Origin: Gammaproteobacteria bacterium
GTDB lineage: Bacteria > Pseudomonadota > Gammaproteobacteria > Steroidobacterales > PWYM01
Assembly (NCBI GenBank): GCA_003567475.1
Contig: PWZL01000021.1
Location: forward strand, 25,030 to 89,029
Direction of reading: 5' to 3'
DNA: 64,000 nucleotides
Below, in pieces: positions 36,521 to 45,318 of the stretch. Numbering within the stretch: position 1 is the first letter of the stretch; every line of letters begins with the position of its first letter. The notes below the pieces were generated by a model. The model was not told where the DNA came from. It saw nothing but the letters and a program-made list of their open reading frames with translations, and searched no databases. Made by a program: the position numbers and the translations under genes.

Positions 36521-39500
36521 CAGGCAGCCAGGACACAGGCGGCGATCGCCGCCGGACATCTCGCGGGCGACTGGCGGGCAAGATCGCCCTGGTCACCGGT
36601 GCAGGCGGCAACATCGGCCGGGTGGTCTGCGAACGCTTCCTGAAGGAAGGCGCCACCGTGGTCATGACCGGGCGCACGCGCGAGAAACTGGAGGCGCTGC
36701 GCAGCGACCTTCGGGAACGCCTGCGGGTGCCCGCGGCGCGCATGCCGGTGGTGGTCATCGACGGCGCCGAACCCGGGCAGGTGCGCGTCGGCATCGAGAA
36801 CATCATCGCCACGCACGGGCGAATCGACGTACTGGTCAACAACGCCGGCTCAGCCGGCCCGAAGTGCCCGCTGGCCGACCTGCCGATCACGCCGGACGAC
36901 CTTGCGGCATTGAAGGCCGCCGGCATCGAGGAGCACGAGACCGTGCCCATGGCGGCGCGCAATTTGCTGGGCATCGCCTGGAACTTCGTACGCGCGGCGG
37001 CCCCGCACCTGCCGCCCGGCGCCAGCGTGATCAACGTCTCCACGATTTTCTCGCGAACCCAGTACTACGGCCGGGCCGCCTACGTCGTGCCCAAGGCGGC
37101 ACTGAACACGTTCTCGCGCCAGCTGGCGCTAGAACTCGGGCCGAAAGGCGTCCGCGTCAACACCGTGTTTCCGGGACCGATCGCCTCCGAGCGCATCCGG
37201 ACCGTGTTCGCCGCCATGGACACGCTGCGCAGCCAGCCCCAGGGCACGACGGCCGACGAGTTTCTCGGGCTGATGACCCTGGCACGGCCCCAGGACAGCG
37301 CGGCACCCGCCTACGGCTTCCCGACCATCGATGACGTGGCCAATACCCTGGTGTTCCTCGCCAGCGATGAGTCGGCCGCCATGAACGGCCACAACATCGA
37401 GGTCACCCATGGCATGCAGGTGCGCCAGGAGTCGCGCAGCACGGCCATCTCGCGACCGGAACTGCGCACCGTCGACGGCGTGGGCGTCCGGATCCTGCTG
37501 GCAGCCGGCGATCAGGTGAGCGACGCCCTCACCGTGGCCCGGGTGCAGGCCGACTGCGGCGCCGAGGTGCTGCTTGGGCTGGGCTCTGAGGAATCGGTCC
37601 GCGCGGCCCGCGAGGCTCTGGAGGACACGGGCCGAGACCAGCGGATCCGCACGGTATTGCTGGACCGGACCCGGCCCGACACCGTCAGGGCAGTGTTCGA
37701 GGCGTTATGCGACGCCGGGGAGGCGCTGCATGGGGCGATCATCATGCCGGCCTACGGGGCCTGGCGCTTCCGCGGCACCCTGGTCGGGGACAGTGACGCC
37801 GACGTGGCCGCGTTCCTCGACGGCGAGCTGGTCGGCAGCCTGGTCATCGCCCGTGAACTGACGCGGTTCTGGAAGCGGATCGGAGACGCGCTGCGGCTGG
37901 CGCCGAGCGTGGTGTTCGTCTCCAATGGCGACGACGGCCACGGCAATGTCTATGCCGACATCCTGCGGGCGGCCACCGAGGAACTCTGCCGCATCTGGCG
38001 CAACGAAACCGAAGTGCAACAGCAGGCGGGCGAGCGCCGGTTCCAGGAATGGTCCAACCAGGTGATCCGCTGGCCCAACCGCGAAGGCGAGGAAGTGCCC
38101 TTCGCCGCCGGGCAGGCGGCCAGACTGCTGTATACCCGGCGGCGGATCCGGCAGGTGAACCTCTACCTGCCGGCCTCGATTGCCGAGGCGACCGGTTCAC
38201 GGCGCGCGATCTTCGGCTGGATGGAAAGCCTGATGGGCCTGCACCTCGGCAAGGTCGCGCTGATCACCGGCGGCTCGGCAGGCATCGGCGGACAGCTTGG
38301 CCGGCTGCTGGCCATTGGCGGGGCACGGGTCATGCTGGTGGCGCGCCGCGCCGATCAGCTGGCCGAGATGCGTGCGTCCATCGTGCGGGAACTCGAAGAC
38401 ATCGGCTATTACGCGGCCGAAGAACGGGTCCAGGTGATGGCCGACATTGATGTCGCCGACGAGGCGGCGCTGGCCCGCTCGGTGGCGCAGACCATGGCGA
38501 AGTTCGGGCGTCTCGACTATCTGATCAACAACGCCGGCATTGCCGGCGCCGAGCAGATGGTCGTCGATATGGAGGTGGACGACTGGCGCAACACCCTGAA
38601 TGCCAATCTGGTCTCGAACTTCTCACTGATCGAGAAAGTCGTGCCGATCATGAAGGCGCAGGGCAGTGGCTACATTCTGAACGTCTCTTCCTATTTCGGC
38701 GGTGAAAAATACATCGCCGTGCCCTATCCCAACCGGGCCGATTACGCCGTCTCCAAGGCCGGCCAGCGCGCCCTGACCGAAAACCTCGCGCGCTTCGTCG
38801 GCCCGGAAATCCAGATCAATGCCATCGCTCCCGGCCCGGTCGACGGCGACCGGCTGCGGGGTACGGGCGGCAAGCCGGGGCTGTTCGAGCGTCGCGGGCG
38901 GCTGATCCTCGAGAACCGGCGTCTCAATGCCCTGTACGCCGCAGTCATCGAGGCCCTGAAGGCCGGCCATGACATCGACGCGATCCTGCAGGTGCTCGCC
39001 AGCAACGATGCGGCGGCGATCGCCTCCGAGGAGCGCGCACCGCCGCAGTTGCGCGCCTTCGCCGAACGCGTGCGCAACAAGGGCCTGGAACTCCAGGAAG
39101 CCGCCAGTTCAGGACGCTTCCTGATGAACCGCGCGATCGCCCAGCGGCTGATCGGGCGCCTGCGTCTCGGTGGCCGGTTCCTCGCCGAGAGCCAGAGCGC
39201 CGCTTACGGCGACGACTGGTTGACGGCCCTGCCCGCGCCGCCCGAACCGTTCGTCGCGCAGAGCGACGTGCTGAAGGCGGCGGAGAAGATCCGTACCGGC
39301 GTGCTGGAGATCCTGCATCTCAACAACATGCCCAGTGAACTCGAAGTGGCGCTGGCCACCGTGTACTTCCTGGCCGACCGGGCGGTCTCCGGCGAAACCT
39401 TCCACCCCTCCGGCGGACTGCACCAGGAACGCACCATCACCGAACGTGAGCTGTTCGGCCGGGCCAAGCCCGAGCGGGTCTCCCAGATGGAGGGGCAGAC

Positions 39501-40212
39501 GATCTGGCTGATTGGCGAATTCCTGACAGCCAACCTGGCACGCGCCGCGCGGCTGGCCCTGGAACACAGCCGCGTGGGCAGGATCATGCTGCTGACCCAG
39601 ACCCCGGCCGCTGCGCATCAGGTGCGCGAGCTGCTGCAGATCGTGCCCGGTGTCGAGCGGATCCATCCGATCTGTGTCGGCGACGATCTCGAAGCCGGCA
39701 TGGATGAGGCACTGCGCGTGGGCGGCACGCCGGCGGCGGTCGTCTCCACGCCGTTCATGCCGCTGCCCAAGGCGCTGTTCGCCCACGAAGACGAGCAGGG
39801 CCTCGACGCGGCCGGTTTCGCCGGGCTGGTCGAGGCCCATCTCACGCACCACTTCCGCGTCGCCCGCAAGGTCAGCCTGCTCGATGGCGTACGCCTGGTG
39901 CTGGTAACGCCCGACGTGCCGGTCCACCCCACGCATGCGGAATTCGCTCTGGCGAATTTCATCAAGACCACGCTGCATGCGCTGACGGCCACCTTGGGCG
40001 TCGAGAACGAGCGGCTGGTGCACGGCACACCGGTCAACCAGGTGAACCTGACCCGCCGGGTGCGTTCGGAGGAGCCGCGCGACCTGGGTGAGCAGGCCGA
40101 GGAGCAGGAACGTTTCGCGCACGCTGTGCTGCTGGCCAGTGCACCCATCGCCGGACACAAGGACAGCCGTTACCGCGCGCGCATTTATCGGGGGCTGGCG
40201 ATCACAGTGTAA
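36517..40212 (+). CDS. mcr: Bifunctional NADPH-dependent malonyl-CoA reductase
   Basis: 1,231 aa, two tandem extended SDR halves as in Chloroflexus Mcr (about 1,220 aa), with matching start (GRLAGKIAL) and end (IYRGLAITV). The C-terminal half reduces malonyl-CoA to malonate semialdehyde and the N-terminal half reduces that to 3-hydroxypropionate, using 2 NADPH in total. N-half: TGAGGNIG from T27 and YVVPK at 189-193. C-half: TGGSAGIGG from T584 and YAVSK at 743-747. All catalytic Tyr/Lys pairs are intact. The ATG overlaps the pcs stop (ATGA) with GGGAGG upstream; an in-frame TTG at 36493 is rejected. About 18 extra residues precede the conserved start. Confidence 0.97.
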   Translation: MTGSQDTGGDRRRTSRGRLAGKIALVTGAGGNIGRVVCERFLKEGATVVMTGRTREKLEALRSDLRERLRVPAARMPVVVIDGAEPGQVRVGIENIIATHGRIDVLVNNAGSAGPKCPLADLPITPDDLAALKAAGIEEHETVPMAARNLLGIAWNFVRAAAPHLPPGASVINVSTIFSRTQYYGRAAYVVPKAALNTFSRQLALELGPKGVRVNTVFPGPIASERIRTVFAAMDTLRSQPQGTTADEFLGLMTLARPQDSAAPAYGFPTIDDVANTLVFLASDESAAMNGHNIEVTHGMQVRQESRSTAISRPELRTVDGVGVRILLAAGDQVSDALTVARVQADCGAEVLLGLGSEESVRAAREALEDTGRDQRIRTVLLDRTRPDTVRAVFEALCDAGEALHGAIIMPAYGAWRFRGTLVGDSDADVAAFLDGELVGSLVIARELTRFWKRIGDALRLAPSVVFVSNGDDGHGNVYADILRAATEELCRIWRNETEVQQQAGERRFQEWSNQVIRWPNREGEEVPFAAGQAARLLYTRRRIRQVNLYLPASIAEATGSRRAIFGWMESLMGLHLGKVALITGGSAGIGGQLGRLLAIGGARVMLVARRADQLAEMRASIVRELEDIGYYAAEERVQVMADIDVADEAALARSVAQTMAKFGRLDYLINNAGIAGAEQMVVDMEVDDWRNTLNANLVSNFSLIEKVVPIMKAQGSGYILNVSSYFGGEKYIAVPYPNRADYAVSKAGQRALTENLARFVGPEIQINAIAPGPVDGDRLRGTGGKPGLFERRGRLILENRRLNALYAAVIEALKAGHDIDAILQVLASNDAAAIASEERAPPQLRAFAERVRNKGLELQEAASSGRFLMNRAIAQRLIGRLRLGGRFLAESQSAAYGDDWLTALPAPPEPFVAQSDVLKAAEKIRTGVLEILHLNNMPSELEVALATVYFLADRAVSGETFHPSGGLHQERTITERELFGRAKPERVSQMEGQTIWLIGEFLTANLARAARLALEHSRVGRIMLLTQTPAAAHQVRELLQIVPGVERIHPICVGDDLEAGMDEALRVGGTPAAVVSTPFMPLPKALFAHEDEQGLDAAGFAGLVEAHLTHHFRVARKVSLLDGVRLVLVTPDVPVHPTHAEFALANFIKTTLHALTATLGVENERLVHGTPVNQVNLTRRVRSEEPRDLGEQAEEQERFAHAVLLASAPIAGHKDSRYRARIYRGLAITV

Positions 40213-40254
40213 GCCGCGGGATAATCCCATGGTGTTTTCTGCGGCAGGCCGCTG

Positions 40255-41244
40255 ATGTTTCATATCGTCAATACCGATGTTTTCGATCGCGAGAGCCTGG
40301 ATCGACTGTGCCACCTGAGCGATGCCGTGCGGCACATCGCCAAGGCAACCGAGGGCGCACGCTTCCTGCAGCAGCTGCTGCCGACCAAGCGCGCGATGCT
40401 GTATTTCACCCAACCCTCGACACGCACGTTTCTCTCCATGAACAACGCCTGTCATGTGCTCGGCGTGCGAACCAGCGAAATCCGCGACCCCGAGGTGTCG
40501 TCGGAAATCAAGGGCGAGACGTTCGAAGACAGCATCCGTACGTTCAGTTCCTACGTCGACCTGATCGTGATGCGTACGCCGGAACCCGGCTATGCCGCCC
40601 GCGCCGCAGCGCTGATGGATTCAATTCCGCGGCCGGTGCCGATCGTCAATGCCGGCAGTGGCCGCGATCAACACCCCACGCAGGCGCTGCTGGACATCTA
40701 CACGCTTGAGCGCAGCTTCGAGCAGCGCGGTGGCATCGATGGCAAGACCATCGGCATGATGGGGGACCTGCGTCGCGGGCGCACCGTGCGCTCACTGAGT
40801 CGCCTGATGCGACATTACCGCGATGTGCGCCTCGTATTCATCGCGCCACCAGCCTTCGAGATGGAGCCGGACATCAAGGCGTTCCTTGACGAGTACGGCG
40901 TGGCCTGGTCTGAAACCGCAGCACTGCATGAGGCCCTGCCGGCACTGGATGCGCTGTATGTCACCCGCATGCAGTTCGAGCATGACACCGACGGCGAGTC
41001 CTCGCGAGTCGACCTGGCGCAATTCAGCATCGGCCCGGCAGAGCTCGGGATTCTGCGGCCCGACACCGTGCTGATGCATCCCCTGCCCCGCGGCCGCGAG
41101 ATCCATCCGTCCGTGGACGGCGACGCGCGTGCCATGTACTGGCGACAGGAACGCAATGGCATGTGGATGCGCGTGGCATTGATCGCCACGCTGTTCGGCG
41201 CACAGGACCGTATCCTCGAGGCCGTGGACCGCTACGACCACTGA
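40255..41244 (+). CDS. pyrB: Aspartate carbamoyltransferase catalytic chain
   Basis: 329 aa. Joins carbamoyl phosphate and aspartate in pyrimidine synthesis. Visible active-site elements: PSTRT (carbamoyl phosphate site), the lysine-bearing 80s loop (IKGETFEDS), HPTQALLD, GDLRRGRTV, TRMQ and HPLPRGREI. The helix after STRT reads FLSMNNAC where most ATCases have the R-x-SFE/SFQ type sequence. No pyrI or pyrC is adjacent. It starts 42 bases after mcr on the same strand. Confidence 0.9.
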   Translation: MFHIVNTDVFDRESLDRLCHLSDAVRHIAKATEGARFLQQLLPTKRAMLYFTQPSTRTFLSMNNACHVLGVRTSEIRDPEVSSEIKGETFEDSIRTFSSYVDLIVMRTPEPGYAARAAALMDSIPRPVPIVNAGSGRDQHPTQALLDIYTLERSFEQRGGIDGKTIGMMGDLRRGRTVRSLSRLMRHYRDVRLVFIAPPAFEMEPDIKAFLDEYGVAWSETAALHEALPALDALYVTRMQFEHDTDGESSRVDLAQFSIGPAELGILRPDTVLMHPLPRGREIHPSVDGDARAMYWRQERNGMWMRVALIATLFGAQDRILEAVDRYDH

Positions 41245-41272
41245 TCACCACCGCCCCCTCTGGAGCGTACTT

Positions 41273-41704
41273 ATGAGCAACAGCCTGAAGACCGTCGCCA
41301 TTCTCGTCGCACTCTTGCTGGCGACACTCGCGGGCCGCGCACTGGTCGCGGAGACCGCTGATGACGCTGAGCCGCGGCCAGGCTACATGATCGTGATCGG
41401 GACCGGTGTGGACTCCCCCCGCATGGGTCCCTACGCGGCGGCCACCGTTCCGTTGCTGCTCGAGTTCGGCGGTGAGCTGCTGTTCATCAGTGAGGAACAC
41501 GGTGCGGAGATTCTGGAGGGCGGGCCGTTCGAGAGCTCGATCCGCGTGTTCCGCTTTCCTTCGCTACAGCACGCCCGTGACTTCTACTACTCGGAGGCCT
41601 ACCAGCGGGAGGCGATACCCTTGCGCGAGGGTCTGGGCCAGCTCGATGTCATCGTCAGCGACGCCTTCGTGCCTGATCCGCGCTGGCTGCAGGCTGGCGA
41701 TTGA
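41273..41704 (+). CDS. Exported DUF1330-like protein
   Basis: 143 aa with an N-terminal hydrophobic signal (residues ~6-25) followed by a ferredoxin-like DUF1330-type domain: GYMIVIGTGVDSPRMGPYA, then a conserved FPSLQHARDFYYSEAYQ block. Family members are usually cytosolic stress-related proteins of unknown function; the signal peptide here is unusual. It follows pyrB by 28 bases and is convergent with fbp. Confidence 0.7.
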   Translation: MSNSLKTVAILVALLLATLAGRALVAETADDAEPRPGYMIVIGTGVDSPRMGPYAAATVPLLLEFGGELLFISEEHGAEILEGGPFESSIRVFRFPSLQHARDFYYSEAYQREAIPLREGLGQLDVIVSDAFVPDPRWLQAGD

Positions 41705-41711
41705 GCGGCGA

Positions 41712-42731
41712 TCAGGCCGCGCCGGCCGCCGCCGGCGCCAGGCAGTCGATCACCCGCGCCACTTCCGCCGGGCTGCCAAGCACCACGGGGGTACGCTGGT
41801 GCAGCGCCGTGGGCTGGATCTCCAGGATCCTGCCCCTGCCATCCATCGCCTGACCGCCCGCCTGCTCGATGATCATGGCCATCGGGTTGGCCTCGTAGAG
41901 CAGCCGCAGCTTGCCCTGCGGCGCCTGCTCGGTCGGCGGGTACATGAACACGCCGCCCTTGAGGAGGGTGCGATGCACGTCGGCCACCATGGCACCCACA
42001 TACCGGCTCGAGTAACCGTGCTGCTGCGCCCAGTCGAGATAGGCGCGATACCCGGCTGGAAAGCTCTGCCGGTTGCCTTCGTTCAGGGAATAGCAGCGGC
42101 CGGTCTCTGGGATCTTAAGGCCCTGCTCGACACGAATGAACGCACCGATCGAGGTGTCGAGCACGAACATGTCGACGCCCTCGCCGGTCGTCATGACGAG
42201 GACCGTCGAGGAACCGTAGAGCACATAGCCGGCGGCGACCTGCCGGTCACCGCGCTGCAGTACCGAGTCTTCGGTACGGCTGCTGCGCCGATCATGGCGC
42301 AGAACACTGAAAATCGTCCCGACGCCTCCGGCGACGTCGAGGTTCGAAGAGCCGTCGAGCGGATCGAACAGTACGCAGTATCCGCGCTCCCGGCCATGGT
42401 CTGCAGTGATCACCACCGGCTCTGCGGCCTCTTCAGAGGCAAGCACCATGACCCCGTCGCGGGTACCGAGTGCGCGCATCAGCACGTTGTTGGCAATCAC
42501 GTCGAGCTTCTGTTGCTGCTCGCCCTGAACATTCTCGGCACCCACGGCACCGAGCACGTTCTCCAGCCGTGCACGGCGCAGTTGTGCCGCGATGATCTTC
42601 GCCGAGATCGACAGTGCCGACAGTATCCAGCTCAGCGTGCCGCTGGCATCGGCCTGACGACGCTTTTCCTGCAGCACATGGGTCTGCAGCGTGACGATGT
42701 CGTCGCGGGTGGGATCGGCGGTGTCGTGCAT
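41712..42731 (-). CDS. fbp: Class 1 fructose-1,6-bisphosphatase
   Basis: 339-aa gluconeogenic enzyme. The metal/phosphate motif FDPLDGSSNLD is near residue 125, followed by GTIFSVL and a C-terminal KGGVFMYPP loop. Length is normal for class 1 FBPase. The start was set at the ATG 42731 because GGGAG lies six bases upstream; the longer upstream frame is unsupported. Together with pcs-mcr it fits assimilation of C2/C3 units into sugars, though it is also a housekeeping gene. Confidence 0.93.
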   Translation of the reverse strand: MHDTADPTRDDIVTLQTHVLQEKRRQADASGTLSWILSALSISAKIIAAQLRRARLENVLGAVGAENVQGEQQQKLDVIANNVLMRALGTRDGVMVLASEEAAEPVVITADHGRERGYCVLFDPLDGSSNLDVAGGVGTIFSVLRHDRRSSRTEDSVLQRGDRQVAAGYVLYGSSTVLVMTTGEGVDMFVLDTSIGAFIRVEQGLKIPETGRCYSLNEGNRQSFPAGYRAYLDWAQQHGYSSRYVGAMVADVHRTLLKGGVFMYPPTEQAPQGKLRLLYEANPMAMIIEQAGGQAMDGRGRILEIQPTALHQRTPVVLGSPAEVARVIDCLAPAAAGAA

Positions 42732-42859
42732 GATCATCTCCCTGGTCACATCGACGCGGCGATCGGTATGGCTCAGCCGGCGGAACCCGGGCGGCGCAAA
42801 CCGGGTCAAGTATGCCATGGACCGCAACGGTCAACCCTCGATCCCCTCACGGATACCGC

Positions 42860-44158
42860 ATGCCACCCCTGCACCTGAGCCTGTTCCCCGCGCGCCTGCC
42901 GCCACGCCCGTCCGCCAGAAGGCTCCGGGCGCTGACCCTGGGCATGCTGCTGCTGACGCTGCTGGCCGCCGGGCAGGCCGTCGCTCACGCCGAGCCGCCG
43001 AACTACGACATTCATTACCACGCACGCCTGGACCCTGAGAGCGGTGAGGCACAGGTGACGCTGCGCCTCGAACAGTCGCGCCATGCGCTGCGCGAAGCGC
43101 GCTTCAATATCGACGAGCACCGTCACCATGGCTTCGAGGGTGACGGGGAACTGGTCGAGAGTGACGGCGTGGTCTACTGGCGTCCGCCTGCCGAGGGCGG
43201 TGAGTTCCGGCTGCGGCTGACGATCGACCGACAGCGGGGCACCGGGGGCTATGACGCCAGAATCACCCCGGAGTGGGCGCTGCTGCGCGCCGACCATCTG
43301 TTTCCCGCCGCGCGCACCCGCACCCTGGCTGGGGCCAGCGCCCGGGCCACCCTGAGCTTCGAACTCCCCGCAGGCTGGTCGCTGGAGAGCCGCTATGGCG
43401 CCTGGCGCGGCGAGGCGCTGGTGGTCGAGGATCCTGAGCGGCGTTTCGTCAGACCCACCGGCTGGCTGCTGGCCGGAGACCTGGGGGTGCGTCGCGACCG
43501 TGTCGTAGGCCGCGAGCTGGTGGTCGCCGCGCCGGTCGGCGAGGGCGTTCGACGCATGGACGCGCTGGCCCTGCTGCGCTGGACACTCCCGGCCCTGCTG
43601 GAAATCTTCCCGGACTTCCCCGAGCGGCTGCTGGTCGTCAGTGCCAGCGATCCCATGTGGCGGGGTGGGCTGTCGGGGCCGGAATCGCTGTATCTGCATG
43701 CCGACCGACCGCTGATCAACGAACGGGGCACCTCCACCCTGCTCCACGAGCTGGTCCATGTCGCCGGCATCATCCAGCCCGGACCTGGCGCCGGCTGGAT
43801 CGTCGAAGGCCTCGCCGACTATTTCAGTCTGGCCGTGCTGCACCGGGCCGGGGTGATCGGTGATCGCCGTCACCGCCTGTCCCTGGAGACGCTGGCGGCC
43901 CGTGCTGAAGGGGTGCGCCGGCTGGACACCCGCAACGCAGGGGGCGCCGTCACCGCCCGAGCGGTCATCGAACTTGCGCGGATCGATGCCGCCATTCGTG
44001 AGGCGAGCGAGGGCCAATACGCGCTGGATGATGTCGCCCGGCAACTCGCCGAGGCTCGGGAACCGATCACCTACACGCGACTGCGGACCCTGAGCGAATC
44101 GTTCGCCGGCCAGCCCTTGCCCGTGTTCGACGAGCTCCCGCTCAGCCGCCGGCGCTGA
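42860..44158 (+). CDS. Exported zinc metalloprotease-like protein (gluzincin, HExxH...E)
   Basis: 432 aa with a signal peptide (~20-43) and a beta-rich N-terminal domain (~48-200). The zinc site is HELVH at 296-300 with a downstream Glu317 in VEGLADYFS, as in M1/M61 peptidases. It is much shorter than full M1 or M61 enzymes and lacks a PDZ domain. The substrate is unknown. The ATG at 42860 was chosen to give the signal peptide; the in-frame ATG at 42812 overlaps the fbp region. Its end overlaps the convergent OsmC gene by 17 bases. Confidence 0.68.
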   Translation: MPPLHLSLFPARLPPRPSARRLRALTLGMLLLTLLAAGQAVAHAEPPNYDIHYHARLDPESGEAQVTLRLEQSRHALREARFNIDEHRHHGFEGDGELVESDGVVYWRPPAEGGEFRLRLTIDRQRGTGGYDARITPEWALLRADHLFPAARTRTLAGASARATLSFELPAGWSLESRYGAWRGEALVVEDPERRFVRPTGWLLAGDLGVRRDRVVGRELVVAAPVGEGVRRMDALALLRWTLPALLEIFPDFPERLLVVSASDPMWRGGLSGPESLYLHADRPLINERGTSTLLHELVHVAGIIQPGPGAGWIVEGLADYFSLAVLHRAGVIGDRRHRLSLETLAARAEGVRRLDTRNAGGAVTARAVIELARIDAAIREASEGQYALDDVARQLAEAREPITYTRLRTLSESFAGQPLPVFDELPLSRRR

Positions 44159-44582
44159 TCACCTGCGCCTCGAGATGGGTCTCGCAGTTCAGGGAATTGG
44201 TGATCAGGCAACTCTGCTCGGCTTTTTCCAGCAGCTTGCGGGCTCTCGCCTCATCGGCACCTGTGGGCACGATCAACCTGGCGCGGACAGTAAACGCCGT
44301 GAACTGCATGCTGCGCTCGACGCGATCGAGAATCCCCTCCGCCTCGCACTCGATGGAGGTGTAGTCGAATTTCGAGGCATTGGCGATCGCCCGGAAACTG
44401 AGCACAAAGCAGTCAGCCACCGCTGCGGCAAGCAGGGTCTCGGGTGACCAGCGATCGCCCGGCCCCCCGAACTCCGCAGGCGCCTGAGTCACCAGCTCGG
44501 GCAGTCCGGAGGCCGTGAGACTGACGTCGCCGCGGGTTGCGGAGGTGGCGGTGACTCGATAGTGGTGGGGAAGGCCCTGCAT
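44142..44582 (-). CDS. OsmC-family peroxiredoxin-like protein
   Basis: 146 aa. OsmC/Ohr fold with both redox cysteines, Cys58 (AVADCF) and Cys125 (EQSCLI), expected to reduce organic or fatty-acid hydroperoxides. The ATG at 44582 has AGGAG upstream. It belongs to the OsmC/YhfA side, not Ohr. It is beside a glutathione peroxidase gene on the same strand, an oxidative-stress pair. Confidence 0.87.
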   Translation of the reverse strand: MQGLPHHYRVTATSATRGDVSLTASGLPELVTQAPAEFGGPGDRWSPETLLAAAVADCFVLSFRAIANASKFDYTSIECEAEGILDRVERSMQFTAFTVRARLIVPTGADEARARKLLEKAEQSCLITNSLNCETHLEAQVISAGG

Positions 44583-44695
44583 GGCGTGCTCCTGCTCGTT
44601 CAGGTTGGGTAACGGCATTACGCGCTGGATCTGCCGAGGCGTAAGCTCGCTAGCCTACCATGGCGCACGCCTGGCCTCGTGCTGCCGAGCAGCAC

Positions 44696-45178
44696 TCAGC
44701 CGAGCAGCTGGACGAGCGCCTGCTCGAGCGCTTCGGGCTTGGCGTTCGGCGCATGACGGGACACGACCCGGCCGTGGCGATCGACCACAAACTTGGTGAA
44801 ATTCCATTTGATGCCCTGACTGCCGAGCAGCCCGGGGGCCGCCTGCTTGAGATGGCGATACAGCGGGTGAGCACCCTCACCGTTGACCTCCACCTTCGCG
44901 AACATCGGAAAACTCACTTCGTAGCGCGTACTGCAGAACCGGGCGATCTCCTCGGCATCGCCAGGCTCCTGAGCCCCGAACTGGTTACAGGGAAAACCCA
45001 GCACCTCGAGTCCTTGCTCCCGGTGACGTCGATACAGCGCTTCCAGGCCGGCGTATTGAGGCGTGAAGCCGCAGCGGCTGGCGGTGTTGACGATCAGCAG
45101 CACCTTGCCCTGGTAATCGGCGAGCGCCCGCGACGTGCCGTCGAGCTGGTCCGCAGAAAAGTCGTAAACGGTGGTCAT
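44696..45178 (-). CDS. Glutathione/thioredoxin peroxidase, GPx family
   Basis: 160 aa with the peroxidatic Cys36 in NTASRCGFTPQ, the glutamine in FPCNQFG, and the Trp-Asn pair in KWNFTKF, giving a full catalytic tetrad. It is a non-selenium form. It reduces hydroperoxides, in bacteria usually with thioredoxin. The second Cys in FPCNQFGAQEP suits thioredoxin use. Confidence 0.94.
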   Translation of the reverse strand: MTTVYDFSADQLDGTSRALADYQGKVLLIVNTASRCGFTPQYAGLEALYRRHREQGLEVLGFPCNQFGAQEPGDAEEIARFCSTRYEVSFPMFAKVEVNGEGAHPLYRHLKQAAPGLLGSQGIKWNFTKFVVDRHGRVVSRHAPNAKPEALEQALVQLLG

Positions 45179-45318
45179 GGGGTGCGCCTCGGCAGCCGTC
45201 CCGGGAGGGATGACCGAGTGTAGGCAGCCGGGCGTTCACTGTCCACGCGCGGGCGAGGTGAGTTGCTAGACTGGCGGTGACCGGCCATTACAGTCACCCG
45301 CCGGCGAGGGCCAGACGC

